Assembly (NCBI RefSeq): GCF_003337305.1
Contig: NZ_QPJO01000005.1
Coordinates: forward strand, 62,001-126,000
Length of the DNA: 64,000 bases
Origin: Winogradskyella arenosi
GTDB lineage: Bacteria; Bacteroidota; Bacteroidia; Flavobacteriales; Flavobacteriaceae
Reading direction: 5' to 3'
The notes beneath the pieces were generated by a model, which saw nothing but the letters and a program-made list of their open reading frames with translations, ran no database searches and had not been told where the DNA came from. The position numbers were made by a program, and so were the translations under genes. Below are positions 1-8,969 of this stretch, piece after piece. Each line of letters starts with the position of its first letter. The stretch's first letter is position 1.

Positions 1-1934
1 TGAAAATCCAACGTGAAATTGGTGATTATGGTAATTTAGCCGCCGCATATAATATTAAAGGGGTAATGTATAGTACCCAAGAAGAATATGAGGAAGCTTT
101 AGATTATTTTAATTCAGCAAAAACCTTATTTGAACAAGAAGGCATCGAAGAATACACGTCTGATGTTACCCTTAATGAAGCCAAGGTTTATATTGCCTTA
201 AAACGCTACGCAGAGGCTAAAGCCGATTTAGAAAAGACCATTATCATTGCTAAAAAATACAACCAACAACGCCGTCTTAGTGGCGCGCTTATCTACAGCG
301 GAAAAGTATTTTGTGCCATGGGCAACCTTAGAATGGCTGAGATGCAAACCGAGGAAGGTCTTGCCATTGCTCAGGAACTCAATAATTTTAGTGATGAAAA
401 TGAAGCCTACTTAACCCTTAGTGATATTCATGAAAAAAATGGGGACTATAAAAATTCGCATTTCTATATCAAGAAACACATCCACTTATCAGATTCGCTT
501 TTAAATGTAAAGCGTCAGAATATTGCGACTGGCATTTCTAACGAATCAATTACCGATTATAAAGACGCCCAAAACGAACAACTTAAGGCCCAAATAGACG
601 AGGTAAATGCAGAAAGTGCGTTTAGTAGAATTACAACTATATTGAGTATCGCCTTAATTACCATTTTATCATTATTAACCTTATCCTTATATAAGAATAA
701 TAATATTAGGCTCAATACGAATACCATGCTTCATAAGAAGAATGACGAATTAATATTAGCAAAAGAAAAAGCAGAATTAGCGTCTAAAACAAAGGCCAAC
801 TTCCTATCTACCGTAACCCACGAGTTAAGAACACCACTATACGCTGTAACAGGTTTAACCAATATGCTTTTAGATGAAGACCCTAAACCGCATCAAATTC
901 AGCATTTAAAATCTTTAAAATTTTCAGGAGATTACCTCTTAACCTTTATCAATGATATTCTTCAAATTAATAAAATTGAGGCGAATAAAGTAGAAGTAGA
1001 TCCGGAACACTTTAATTTAAAACTGAAATTAGAAAATGTCATCTCTGCCTTAAGCAATTCAGCAAAAGATCAAGATACAACCATACATTTCGACTACGCT
1101 AAAGACCTCCCAGAAAATTTTATTGGAGATCAACTCAAGATTTCGCAAATCTTAATTAACCTTCTTGGTAATGCAATTAAGTTTACACAAGACGGTGATA
1201 TTTGGGTAAGAACCTCTAAAATAGATCAAAACGACGATACATATAGACTTCGTTTTGAAATTGAAGATAACGGAATTGGGATTACCAAAGAGAAGCAAGA
1301 GCACATGTTTGAAAGCTTTTCACAAGGGTCGGTACAAATTAATAGAAAATATGGTGGTACAGGTTTAGGTTTATCTATTGTAAAAGGATTAATTCAAATT
1401 CTGAAAGGAAAAATTTACCTTAAGAGTGAATTAGGTAAAGGAACCACCTTCTTTTTTGAAATCCCATTAGAGCATGATAAAACGGCCGATAAGCCAGAAG
1501 TTATAGAAGTTAAAAAAGGGAATAAGATGGAGGATTTGGATTTAAGCAATGTTAAAATTCTTATCGTAGAAGACAACAAGATCAACCAAATGATCACGAA
1601 AAAGATTCTGAATAAGATGAACTTAAGTTGTGACGTTGTTGATAATGGTGAAGCTGCCGTAGAACAAGTTAAAATCGTTAAGTACGATGTAGTTCTTATG
1701 GACATTCATATGCCAGGGATTAGCGGACTAGAAGCCACTAAGATTATTAGATCTTTTGATAAGGAATTAACCATCTTTGCGCTAACCGCTGTTACTTTAG
1801 AGGATAAAATGCACGAGTTTGGAGAAGCTGGTTTTGATGATATTATTTCTAAACCATTTAAACAAGAAGACTTTGAAGATAAACTTCATGCAGCACTTAC
1901 CGGACAAAAAATAGTATCTAGTTTCTTTAATTAA
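1..1934 (+). CDS. Hybrid sensor histidine kinase with TPR repeats (5' truncated by window edge)
   Basis: The reading frame is open from base 3, and the sequence before the first ATG (base 66) already reads as TPR helix, so the true start lies upstream of the window. Numbering from that ATG: TPR-like helices about 1-150, one membrane segment about 189-209, a coiled linker, a HisKA dimerisation domain with phospho-acceptor H252 (motif THELRTP), an HATPase domain with N, G1 (EDNGIG) and G2 (GTGLGLS) boxes, then a receiver domain from about 500 with phospho-acceptor D546 (LMDIHMP) and the KPF lysine near the end. This is a typical Bacteroidota one-protein phosphorelay in which TPRs replace a periplasmic sensor. 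No DNA-binding domain is present, so an output partner is unknown. Its stop overlaps the convergent lpxK end by 8 bases. Confidence 0.93.
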   Translation, partial: KIQREIGDYGNLAAAYNIKGVMYSTQEEYEEALDYFNSAKTLFEQEGIEEYTSDVTLNEAKVYIALKRYAEAKADLEKTIIIAKKYNQQRRLSGALIYSGKVFCAMGNLRMAEMQTEEGLAIAQELNNFSDENEAYLTLSDIHEKNGDYKNSHFYIKKHIHLSDSLLNVKRQNIATGISNESITDYKDAQNEQLKAQIDEVNAESAFSRITTILSIALITILSLLTLSLYKNNNIRLNTNTMLHKKNDELILAKEKAELASKTKANFLSTVTHELRTPLYAVTGLTNMLLDEDPKPHQIQHLKSLKFSGDYLLTFINDILQINKIEANKVEVDPEHFNLKLKLENVISALSNSAKDQDTTIHFDYAKDLPENFIGDQLKISQILINLLGNAIKFTQDGDIWVRTSKIDQNDDTYRLRFEIEDNGIGITKEKQEHMFESFSQGSVQINRKYGGTGLGLSIVKGLIQILKGKIYLKSELGKGTTFFFEIPLEHDKTADKPEVIEVKKGNKMEDLDLSNVKILIVEDNKINQMITKKILNKMNLSCDVVDNGEAAVEQVKIVKYDVVLMDIHMPGISGLEATKIIRSFDKELTIFALTAVTLEDKMHEFGEAGFDDIISKPFKQEDFEDKLHAALTGQKIVSSFFN

Positions 1935-2925
1935 CACTAGTCTTAACCACTGCATTAAACTCAGCGGCTTTGTCTAACTTAATTTCTATAGGCAGGTAAA
2001 AAAGCTTATTTTCTAGAGCAGTATAATCTTTTAATCGCACATAGTCTTTTTCAGTGGTTATAATTAACGACTTCCCTGCTAAATTAGAGATATCAGAAGC
2101 TTTAAAATTATAATGATCTGTAAATTCTAAGTGCTCAAATTCCAAACCTTTTTCCGTTAAAAATTGTACTAATGGATCGGCATTTGCAATCCCTGTGACT
2201 AGGGTAAATTTTAGCAGCGTCGCCAAGTCTAAAGTTCGCTTTTCTGAATAGACTTCTGTGGCATAATCTACATGACTAAAAAAGAGCGATTGCTCATCTT
2301 TTAATTTCAACTTTAAACGAATCTTTTCTTTTTCAGACGCCGAAATAGAAGGGTCACATTTGGTAACCACAACGACATCGGCACGTTTAGCCCCCGATTT
2401 AGGCTCTCTTAAATTTCCGGTAGGCAAAACAATATCCTTATAGTATAAATTGGAATAAGCCGTTAATAAAATTGTAAAAGAAGCTTGTACTTTTCGGTGT
2501 TGGTACGCATCATCCAATAAGATGACTTCCGGAGCCTCATCAAGACCTCTTAATTGGGCAATTCCATGTTGCCTATTGGCATCTACCGCCACTTTAATAG
2601 CTTTAAATTTTCTATAAAACTGAAAGGGCTCATCTCCAATAGTATCTGCATTAGCATGGCTATCGGCCAAAACAAAACCTTCTGTTTTTCGCTTATAGCC
2701 ACGACTTAGGGTGGCTATAGATTTTTCATCTTTAAGCAACCGTATAAGATATTCTATCATTGGGGTTTTCCCCGTTCCTCCAGTACTTAAGTTTCCCACA
2801 CATAGCAACGGAAAATCATAAGTCTTAGACGTTTTAATCCCCACATCATACAACCAATTTCGCATCCATGTTATGGCATAATAAATCGGAACAATAGGAA
2901 ATAATATATAACGAATAATTTTCAT
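1927..2925 (-). CDS. lpxK: Tetraacyldisaccharide 4'-kinase LpxK
   Basis: Inner-membrane kinase that phosphorylates the 4' position of the lipid A disaccharide precursor. The 332-residue length fits the family. A hydrophobic N-terminal anchor (residues 5-20) precedes the P-loop GGTGKT at 49-54. The motif LLDDAYQHR, the family's DD-x-x-QH signature, and a C-terminal TTEKDYVRL segment are also typical of LpxK. The gene stands alone, divergent from the Nif3-like gene, and converges on the histidine kinase with 8 bases of overlap. The ATG start directly precedes the membrane anchor, so the start is well supported. Confidence 0.93.
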   Translation of the reverse strand: MKIIRYILFPIVPIYYAITWMRNWLYDVGIKTSKTYDFPLLCVGNLSTGGTGKTPMIEYLIRLLKDEKSIATLSRGYKRKTEGFVLADSHANADTIGDEPFQFYRKFKAIKVAVDANRQHGIAQLRGLDEAPEVILLDDAYQHRKVQASFTILLTAYSNLYYKDIVLPTGNLREPKSGAKRADVVVVTKCDPSISASEKEKIRLKLKLKDEQSLFFSHVDYATEVYSEKRTLDLATLLKFTLVTGIANADPLVQFLTEKGLEFEHLEFTDHYNFKASDISNLAGKSLIITTEKDYVRLKDYTALENKLFYLPIEIKLDKAAEFNAVVKTSVN

Positions 2926-3027
2926 AGCGCTGTAATCACGGGTTTTATGCTGAAAGAAGAACCATAACCAATAGCCTTGGCTAAACTGATATTTGAATAT
3001 TGATATTTCACAACAGCTAAATTATAG

Positions 3028-3035
3028 TATTTTTG
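3028..3035 (+). promoter_or_regulatory. Putative -7 promoter box of the Nif3 operon
   Basis: TATTTTTG matches the Bacteroidota -7 consensus TAnnTTTG and lies 16 bases before the ATG of the Nif3-like gene, so the transcript would have a very short leader. I see no convincing TTG at the usual 17-23 base distance upstream, so the assignment rests on the -7 box only. Confidence 0.4.
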
Positions 3036-3051
3036 AAACAAATATACACTT

Positions 3052-4146
3052 ATGATTATACAAGACGTCATTAATCACTTGCACAACTTAGCCCCATTAG
3101 CTTATGCTGAGGATTTTGATAACGTAGGACTCTTAGTGGGGAATAAAAATGAGAAGGTCACGGGAGTTTTAGTGACTTTAGACACCTTAGAAGCCGTCGT
3201 TGATGAAGCCATTGAAAATCAATGCAATCTTATCGTAAGCTTCCACCCTATTATTTTTAAAGGTTTAAAAAAACTTACGGGAAAAACCTACGTAGAACGC
3301 GTTGTCATAAAAGCTATACAGCATAACATTGCCATTTTCTCTATACATACCGCATTAGACAATGCTTTTCAGGGCGTTAACGACATTATCTGTAACCAAT
3401 TAGGGTTGATAAATAAAAAGGTTTTAATCCCCCAAAGCGGCACTATTAAAAAATTACAGACCTACGTACCCAAAGCAGATGCAGAAGCCCTAAGAACGGC
3501 TTTATTTAAAACGGGTGCAGGAAGTCTAGGGCATTATGAATCGTGTAGTTTTAATATGGAAGGCCAAGGCACGTTTTTAGCCAATGATGATGCGAATCCT
3601 GTAATTGGCAAAAAAGGCAAATTACATACCGAATCTGAAACCGCAATTTCCATAACTTTCAAAAAACATCTTGAAAGTACCGTTTTACGCACACTTTTTG
3701 ATGCACATCCTTATGAGGAAGTAGCTTACGAAATTACAACCTTAGAAAATTCAAATCAACATATTGGTATTGGAATGGTTGGAGAGCTTGAACATGAAAT
3801 GCCTGCTGAAGCCTGTTTAAAGTTTATTAAAGCACAAATGCAAACCGACTGCATAAGACATACAAACCCTTTAGATCGTCCCATAAAACGCATAGCGGTA
3901 CTTGGGGGCTCTGGTAGTTTTGCTATCTCTGCGGCAATGGCTGCTAAGGCCGATCTATTTATTACTGCAGATTTAAAATATCATGATTTTTTTAGGGCCG
4001 AAAACAAGATTATTTTAGCCGATATTGGTCATTATGAAAGTGAACAGTTCACAAAATCATTTTTAGTAGACTATCTATCAAAAAAAATCACTAATTTTGC
4101 AATCATTTTATCAAAGACAAATACAAATCCGATAAAGTATTTATAA
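3052..4146 (+). CDS. Nif3-like dinuclear metal centre protein (YqfO type)
   Basis: Nif3/DUF34 family protein, 364 residues, the long form with a middle PII/CutA-like insert (about 125-235) between the two halves of the Nif3 fold. The molecular role of the family is not settled. Metal-site elements visible are H65 (SFHP), H99 and D103 (HTALD), and H327 plus E331 (HYESE) near the C-terminus. In E. coli YbgI the first pair is His-His; here the first of the two is Phe64, so one expected ligand is missing. It ends 2 bases before the next gene, a coiled-coil zinc-ribbon-like protein, and the two are surely one operon, an arrangement common in Bacteroidota. Confidence 0.9.
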   Translation: MIIQDVINHLHNLAPLAYAEDFDNVGLLVGNKNEKVTGVLVTLDTLEAVVDEAIENQCNLIVSFHPIIFKGLKKLTGKTYVERVVIKAIQHNIAIFSIHTALDNAFQGVNDIICNQLGLINKKVLIPQSGTIKKLQTYVPKADAEALRTALFKTGAGSLGHYESCSFNMEGQGTFLANDDANPVIGKKGKLHTESETAISITFKKHLESTVLRTLFDAHPYEEVAYEITTLENSNQHIGIGMVGELEHEMPAEACLKFIKAQMQTDCIRHTNPLDRPIKRIAVLGGSGSFAISAAMAAKADLFITADLKYHDFFRAENKIILADIGHYESEQFTKSFLVDYLSKKITNFAIILSKTNTNPIKYL

Positions 4147-4148
4147 TT

Positions 4149-4934
4149 ATGGCAAAAAAAGCTGAAGTTTCTGTTGAAGAGCGATTGAGAGCACTATATG
4201 ATTTACAATTAATTGACTCTAGAGTAGATGAAATAAGAAATGTCAGAGGTGAGCTTCCTTTAGAAGTTAGAGATTTAGAAGACGAAGTTGAAGGACTTAA
4301 CTTAAGATTGGAAAAGCTAAATGATAGCTTAACGATTATCGACGAAGACATCAAAGGAAAGAAAAACTTAATTGAAGAAGCTAAAACTTTAATTAAGAAA
4401 TACAGTGAGCAACAAAAGAATGTTAGAAATAACAGAGAATATAACTCATTGACTAAAGAAGTTGAATTTCAAGAATTAGAGATTCAATTGGCTGAAAAGC
4501 ACATTAAAGAATTTAAAGTTCAGATAGAACAGAAAAAAGAAGTTATTTCTGCCACTAAAGACCGTTTAAAAGATCGTATGGCTCACCTAAAGCACAAAAA
4601 AGGCGAGCTTAATGAAATTTTAAAAGAAACGGAAAAAGAAGAAGAGGCTTTAAAATTAAAGTCTGAAGATTATCAAAAGAAAATTGACGATCGTTTAGTA
4701 AAAGCTTACCAGAGAATTAGAAATAATGTTAAGAATGGTTTAGCGGTTGTAGCGATAGAACGTGGTGCTTCTGGTGGATCTTTCTTTACCATCCCTCCAC
4801 AAGTGCAAGTAGAAATTGCATCTCGTAAAAAAGTTATTACTGATGAGCACAGTGGTCGTATCTTAGTCGATGCTGAATTAGCAGAAGAAGAAAAAGTAAA
4901 AATGAACAAATTATTCGCTAAACTTAGCAAGTAA
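4149..4934 (+). CDS. Coiled-coil 'C4 zinc-ribbon' family protein lacking all four cysteines
   Basis: 261 residues of the zf-RING_7/CT398-like family: a long charged coiled coil (about 35-180) followed by a degenerate zinc ribbon (about 200-245). The scaffold is intact, including IPPQ at 215-218 and SGRILVD at 235-241. The positions where family members have CxxC...CxxC are Ser208, Ser211, Asp232 and Ser235 here, with the CxxC spacings preserved. The whole protein contains no cysteine. It therefore cannot bind zinc in the usual way. Function is unknown; homologues are thought to act in nucleic-acid or chaperone-like roles, but this is not established. Co-transcribed with the Nif3 gene and followed by a strong terminator. 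Confidence 0.88.
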   Translation: MAKKAEVSVEERLRALYDLQLIDSRVDEIRNVRGELPLEVRDLEDEVEGLNLRLEKLNDSLTIIDEDIKGKKNLIEEAKTLIKKYSEQQKNVRNNREYNSLTKEVEFQELEIQLAEKHIKEFKVQIEQKKEVISATKDRLKDRMAHLKHKKGELNEILKETEKEEEALKLKSEDYQKKIDDRLVKAYQRIRNNVKNGLAVVAIERGASGGSFFTIPPQVQVEIASRKKVITDEHSGRILVDAELAEEEKVKMNKLFAKLSK

Positions 4935-4953
4935 TTTTTCAATTTCATATTAT

Positions 4954-4987
4954 AAAAAAGCCTTTGCCAACGCAAAGGCTTTTTTTA
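4954..4987 (+). terminator. Rho-independent terminator after the Nif3 operon
   Basis: A 10-bp perfect stem (AAGCCTTTGC at 4958-4967 with GCAAAGGCTT at 4972-4981) around a 4-base loop, followed by a run of T. It closes the two-gene operon. Confidence 0.9.
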
Positions 4988-5081
4988 TGCCTTGTGGTTA
5001 CCTAAAGGTCTTAACGTAATTTTATAAATATCTATATTAAGGTTTTGTAATTTCACACGACTAAGCCTTAAAATTTAAAAG

Positions 5082-5744
5082 ATGATCAAATTTCTCTCTA
5101 TTCTAACCATCAGCTTACTTTTTAGCTGTCATAACCAAGCCCAAGTGAACCCAAAACAACAAGCCGTGATTAATGCAAATCCTGTTGAAGTTCCCCTCCA
5201 AGATGGAAAGGCAAGAGCCTATTTTGCGAGTGGTTGTTTTTGGTGTGTTGAAGCGGTCTATGAAAGTGTAAAAGGTGTTGATGAATCTATTTCTGGCTAT
5301 GCTGGAGGTTTTACAGAAAACCCAACTTACGCCGCTAGTAACACTGGAAAAACAGGACACGCTGAGACTGTAGAGATTATCTACGATCCAGAACTTGTTA
5401 GTTTTTCAGAGCTTGTTGATGTGTATTTTGGCTCTCAAAATCCAACGCAAGTTAATGGCCAAGGACCAGATCATGGATCGCAATACCGCTCTATAATATT
5501 TTATCAAAATGAAGCCCAAAAACAAATTATTGAGCAAAAGAAAGCAAGCTTAGCAAAGAAGCTTGATGCTCCTATTGCTGCCGAAGTTTATCCTTTCCAG
5601 AAATTCTGGCTGGCCGAAGATTATCATCAAAACTATGAGCGTCTTCATCCAGAGAATCCTTACATACAAAAGGTATCGATTCCGAGGCTACAGAAATTTA
5701 AATCTAAATTTCCAGCATTGCTAAAAGATAAGACGCAACATTAA
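5082..5744 (+). CDS. msrA: Peptide-methionine (S)-S-oxide reductase MsrA, predicted exported
   Basis: Reduces the S epimer of methionine sulfoxide in proteins. The signature GCFWC contains the catalytic Cys52, followed by the family motifs SGYAGG and the GQGPDHGSQYRS substrate-binding region. The N-terminus (about 1-20) is hydrophobic and ends in LLFSC, a plausible lipobox, so this copy probably acts at the outer side of the inner membrane or in the periplasm. That differs from the usual cytoplasmic MsrA. The start ATG is the only one that gives this leader. Monocistronic, with a terminator immediately downstream shared with the convergent methyltransferase. Confidence 0.95.
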   Translation: MIKFLSILTISLLFSCHNQAQVNPKQQAVINANPVEVPLQDGKARAYFASGCFWCVEAVYESVKGVDESISGYAGGFTENPTYAASNTGKTGHAETVEIIYDPELVSFSELVDVYFGSQNPTQVNGQGPDHGSQYRSIIFYQNEAQKQIIEQKKASLAKKLDAPIAAEVYPFQKFWLAEDYHQNYERLHPENPYIQKVSIPRLQKFKSKFPALLKDKTQH

Positions 5745-5749
5745 CCTAA

Positions 5750-5788
5750 AAGCCTACAACGTTTCAAACTCTTGTAGGCTTTTTTTCT
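5750..5788. terminator. Hairpin terminator between msrA and the convergent methyltransferase
   Basis: Stem AAGCCTACAA (5750-5759) pairs with TTGTAGGCTT (5772-5781) around a 12-base loop, followed by T6 on the plus strand. It lies between two converging 3' ends and may also serve the minus-strand gene. Confidence 0.8.
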
Positions 5789-5804
5789 TCAACTTAGGGT
5801 CGCT

Positions 5805-6602
5805 TTATTTACGAGCCTTAATTTCAAAAATAAACGGAAATAAAGGTGATTTCGCTTTATACATCCCCGAAGCACTCGGTACTAAATCTGGAAAAATATC
5901 ATAAGGCGTTTCATCATATTCCTTAAAACTTTCAATTTTTAATCCTGCTTCAATTAAGGCGTTCACTACAGAACTTAAACTGTGGTTCCAACCGTATTCT
6001 TTACTTATCATTTCCGAAGTTTTATCAGCGTACGTCCCTTTATATTCTTCGTAAATAACCTGCTCTTGACTATAAGGATAGTTCATTTCCATACGGCCAT
6101 TGACCTCCTCAAACATCCAAACTATAGGGTGGAATTCTACCATGTAAAAGATACCACCTGGTTTTAAACGTTCTGAAATCATCTTAGCCCAAGGTTTTAA
6201 ATCGGGCAGCCAACCAATAACGCCATAACTTGTAAATACCACATCAAAGGTCTCGGAAATATGTGCTGAGGTGTCTAAAACATTACAACATACAAATTGA
6301 GCATCTTGCTGAAGTCCGGCATTCAAGCTTTTAGCCAATTCAATACCGGTTTCACTGAGATCCACTCCAACACATTTTGCGCCCATCCGACTCCAACTTA
6401 AAGTATCTTGACCAAAATGGCATTGTAAATGCAATAAGGACTTTCCTTTTACATCGCCTAAAGCCTTGAGTTCATAAGGTTTTAAAGAAGTTTCCCCGTC
6501 TTTAAAGGCTTCAACATTATAAAAATCACTTTTCGCATGGATGTTCACCTTTTTATTCCAAGTGGCTTTATTAACTTCAAAATAATTAGTCCAATCACTC
6601 AT
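5805..6602 (-). CDS. Class I SAM-dependent methyltransferase
   Basis: 265 residues with a Rossmann SAM-binding core. Motif I appears as LLHLQCHFGQDTL (about 57-69), followed by the acidic end of beta-2 (VGVDLS) and a post-motif containing FDVVFTSYGVIGWL. The C-terminal part is typical of small-molecule methyltransferases of the UbiE/Methyltransf_11 type. The substrate cannot be told from sequence. It is transcribed divergently from the lipoprotein gene that follows, with a 42-base gap. There is no hydrophobic leader, so it should be cytoplasmic. Confidence 0.85.
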   Translation of the reverse strand: MSDWTNYFEVNKATWNKKVNIHAKSDFYNVEAFKDGETSLKPYELKALGDVKGKSLLHLQCHFGQDTLSWSRMGAKCVGVDLSETGIELAKSLNAGLQQDAQFVCCNVLDTSAHISETFDVVFTSYGVIGWLPDLKPWAKMISERLKPGGIFYMVEFHPIVWMFEEVNGRMEMNYPYSQEQVIYEEYKGTYADKTSEMISKEYGWNHSLSSVVNALIEAGLKIESFKEYDETPYDIFPDLVPSASGMYKAKSPLFPFIFEIKARK

Positions 6603-6644
6603 GGTTATTTAATTTTATATCACAATCAAAAAAACAACGTTTTA

Positions 6645-7337
6645 ATGAAGTCATTTTATATCAGTATGGTTTGTTTATGCTTTTTGTGGAGCTGCAAGTC
6701 TGATAAAAAACAAACCGCAGAACCTGTACAAGTTAAGCAAGAATTAACAACGGCACAAAAAATTGCTCATGCTCATGGTTTTGAACATTGGCCAAAGGTC
6801 TCTAAAGTTCAATTTACCTTTCAGGTTGACAAGGATACCGTAAAAGGTAAAGGCCGCGCTTGGACATGGTACCCTAAGGAAAACCGTGTTATTTTAAAAA
6901 CAGCGCAAGACACTGTTGATTATGTCCGTAAGGAGGTCGATAGTACCTATAGAGCAGCGGACCAAGCTTTTATTAACGACAAGTTTTGGTTATTAATACC
7001 ATTTCAATTGGTGTGGGATACAACCGCTGAGCTCTCAGAAGTAAAAACAGCCACTGCACCGATAAGTAAAACGCAATTAAACAAGATAACACTAACCTAT
7101 CCTGAAGTGGGCGGATATACCCCTGGAGATGCCTATGACATCTATTATAACGATGACTACATCATTAAAGAATGGACTTTTAGAAAAGGAAATAGCAAGG
7201 AACCGACCTTATCAACCACCTTTGAAACATTACAAGATTATGAGGGCATTAAAATTGCTAAAAATCACAAGCAAGAAGGCGGCTTATGGAATCTTAATTT
7301 TACAGATGTCAGTATAACTTTGGACAACAAGAATTAA
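6645..7337 (+). CDS. Lipoprotein of unknown function (DUF6503-like)
   Basis: The ATG at 6645 is chosen over an upstream in-frame ATG at 6537 because it gives a clean lipoprotein signal: a hydrophobic stretch ending FLWSC at residue 17, then a charged linker. The mature part (230 residues in all) begins with the conserved-looking AHAHGFEHWPKVSKVQF and is rich in beta strands. I think this matches the Bacteroidota family DUF6503, but I cannot confirm it here. It would be anchored in the inner or outer membrane facing the periplasm. No partner gene is evident. Confidence 0.8.
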   Translation: MKSFYISMVCLCFLWSCKSDKKQTAEPVQVKQELTTAQKIAHAHGFEHWPKVSKVQFTFQVDKDTVKGKGRAWTWYPKENRVILKTAQDTVDYVRKEVDSTYRAADQAFINDKFWLLIPFQLVWDTTAELSEVKTATAPISKTQLNKITLTYPEVGGYTPGDAYDIYYNDDYIIKEWTFRKGNSKEPTLSTTFETLQDYEGIKIAKNHKQEGGLWNLNFTDVSITLDNKN

Positions 7338-7446
7338 CCGCTTACTTTTGCGGCCTATAATGTAAGTTTCACGCTATAGTAATAACTAAAAGCGTATAGC
7401 TTACATTTTCCGCCAAATGGCGTCTATATATAAAAAGCACTTCATT
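7338..7446. other. Structure-rich intergenic DNA between convergent genes
   Basis: Several short inverted repeats occur in a row: CCGC/GCGG at 7338-7353, GCTATA/TATAGC with flanking GTAA/TTAC arms around 7361-7404, and CGCC-AAAT-GGCG at 7411-7422. They lie between the stops of a plus and a minus gene, so they may be termination or mRNA-stabilising structures. Confidence 0.4.
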
Positions 7447-7468
7447 CTATTCAGATTGAGGTGCTTTC
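7433..7468 (-). terminator. Terminator overlapping the 3' end of the histidine kinase gene
   Basis: On the minus strand AAAGCAC (7467-7461) pairs with GTGCTTT (7440-7434), extended by further pairs with one mismatch, and is followed by a T-rich tract. The stem begins inside the last codons of the kinase, so stop codon and terminator are fused. Confidence 0.65.
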
Positions 7469-8850
7469 TCTTTTAAATTCATATCAATTTCAAACAAAAA
7501 AGAGGTACCTTCTCCGTAATGACTTTCTAATTCTAATTGCCCACCTAACATTTCAATAAAAGCTTTAGAAATGGATAAGCCTATACCAGAACCATGGAGC
7601 GCATCTTTGTTTAAAACATCAACCTGATAAAAGGTATTAAAAATGGATTCTAATTTATCTTTAGGAACACCAATTCCGGTATCATTAAGTATAAAATTTA
7701 ATTGAGAGGTTTCGATGTTCACATTGCAATTAAGAATAATATGGCCGCCTTCTTCGGTATATTTTATCGCATTTTCCATTAAATGTTTTAAAACGTCCGT
7801 AAACTTACCTTGGTCAGAATTAATCATCTGATCCTTATTAGCGATAAAATTATTTAAGGTTAACTTAATCTGTTTGGCTTTAGCTTCTGCCAAAAACGAG
7901 GTAAAAATAGAATCGATAACCGCATTAACATTAAAATTTGTAATGCTCAAGGTCATTAGGCCAGTTTCTATTTTAGAGATATTCAAAATATCCGTCATTA
8001 CATCTAGGAGCTCTTGTCCATTACCTTCAATGATACTTACGTATTCTTTAAACTCTTCATCATCGGTATTGTAAGATTTTAAAAGGTCCGCACAGCCAAG
8101 AATACCATACATGGGTGTTCTAATTTCATGACTCATATTAGCCAAAAAGGCCGTTTTTAATTGATCGGACTGCTCTGCCTTTTCTTTAGCTTTAATAACA
8201 TTTTCATGTTTTATAACTAAAGCCTCCTGTAAAGAATTCTCTTTTAAAAGGGCATTATGCAAATGCTGTACTAAAAATGAAACTGAAAAAACCGCCATAA
8301 GGATGAACAGAATATTATTGATAAATACAATACTAATGACCTGTATTTGTTCATCTTGAAACACTTTAAAGTTAAAGATTTTAAAATAGACGCTCAGCGC
8401 GATAAGGAAATAAACAAATGCTGCGGCTAAGGCCGTATTTACTCCAGATTTTCGACCACTAAAAAGTGTTACCAATACACACAACATAAAGAGTATCAAA
8501 CCGCTACTACTTTTAAGCCCAATATAAAGCACCAGAGCAAAGGACAATACAAACAAATTAGCCGCAAAGACTACTTTTTTTGTATTCAAACTCATTTTAT
8601 TATTAAAAAATAAAAACGCAATTAATGAAATCGCAATGGTATCGACATAAAAGACAAAAGGCTTGTCTAAAATTAAGGCCGTAATAGCGCTAGGTATATA
8701 AGAAATAACCCCTAGCGGAAGAATTAATATTAATATTGATACAAATAATTTATTTCTAAAATAAGCCAACTCATCCTGCCCATCTTCTTTTGAGAAACGA
8801 CTATATTTAATATACCATTGGTGATATGCAGACCAAAGCCTCTTTAGCAT
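7447..8850 (-). CDS. Membrane sensor histidine kinase (HisKA-HATPase)
   Basis: 467 residues. The N-terminal half (about 30-195) contains roughly six hydrophobic segments with almost no extracytoplasmic loop, so sensing is probably within the membrane. A short coiled coil leads into HisKA with phospho-acceptor H241 (NMSHEIRTP), then the HATPase domain with N box, NDTGIGV (G1) and HGSGIGLSISKAF (G2). There is no receiver domain. No response regulator is adjacent, so the partner is orphan or elsewhere. The gene is divergent from kynU, about 150 bases away, but a link to that cluster is not shown. Confidence 0.92.
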   Translation of the reverse strand: MLKRLWSAYHQWYIKYSRFSKEDGQDELAYFRNKLFVSILILILPLGVISYIPSAITALILDKPFVFYVDTIAISLIAFLFFNNKMSLNTKKVVFAANLFVLSFALVLYIGLKSSSGLILFMLCVLVTLFSGRKSGVNTALAAAFVYFLIALSVYFKIFNFKVFQDEQIQVISIVFINNILFILMAVFSVSFLVQHLHNALLKENSLQEALVIKHENVIKAKEKAEQSDQLKTAFLANMSHEIRTPMYGILGCADLLKSYNTDDEEFKEYVSIIEGNGQELLDVMTDILNISKIETGLMTLSITNFNVNAVIDSIFTSFLAEAKAKQIKLTLNNFIANKDQMINSDQGKFTDVLKHLMENAIKYTEEGGHIILNCNVNIETSQLNFILNDTGIGVPKDKLESIFNTFYQVDVLNKDALHGSGIGLSISKAFIEMLGGQLELESHYGEGTSFLFEIDMNLKEKAPQSE

Positions 8851-8969
8851 AAGAAATTAATTGTAGTTACTAAACTAAACAGAAAAACTGTTTTAAACTA
8901 TTTATTTTTGAGATATTCTTAAGAATTTTTAGCAAATTGTCAATTTCATAAAATATCATTTAATTATCT

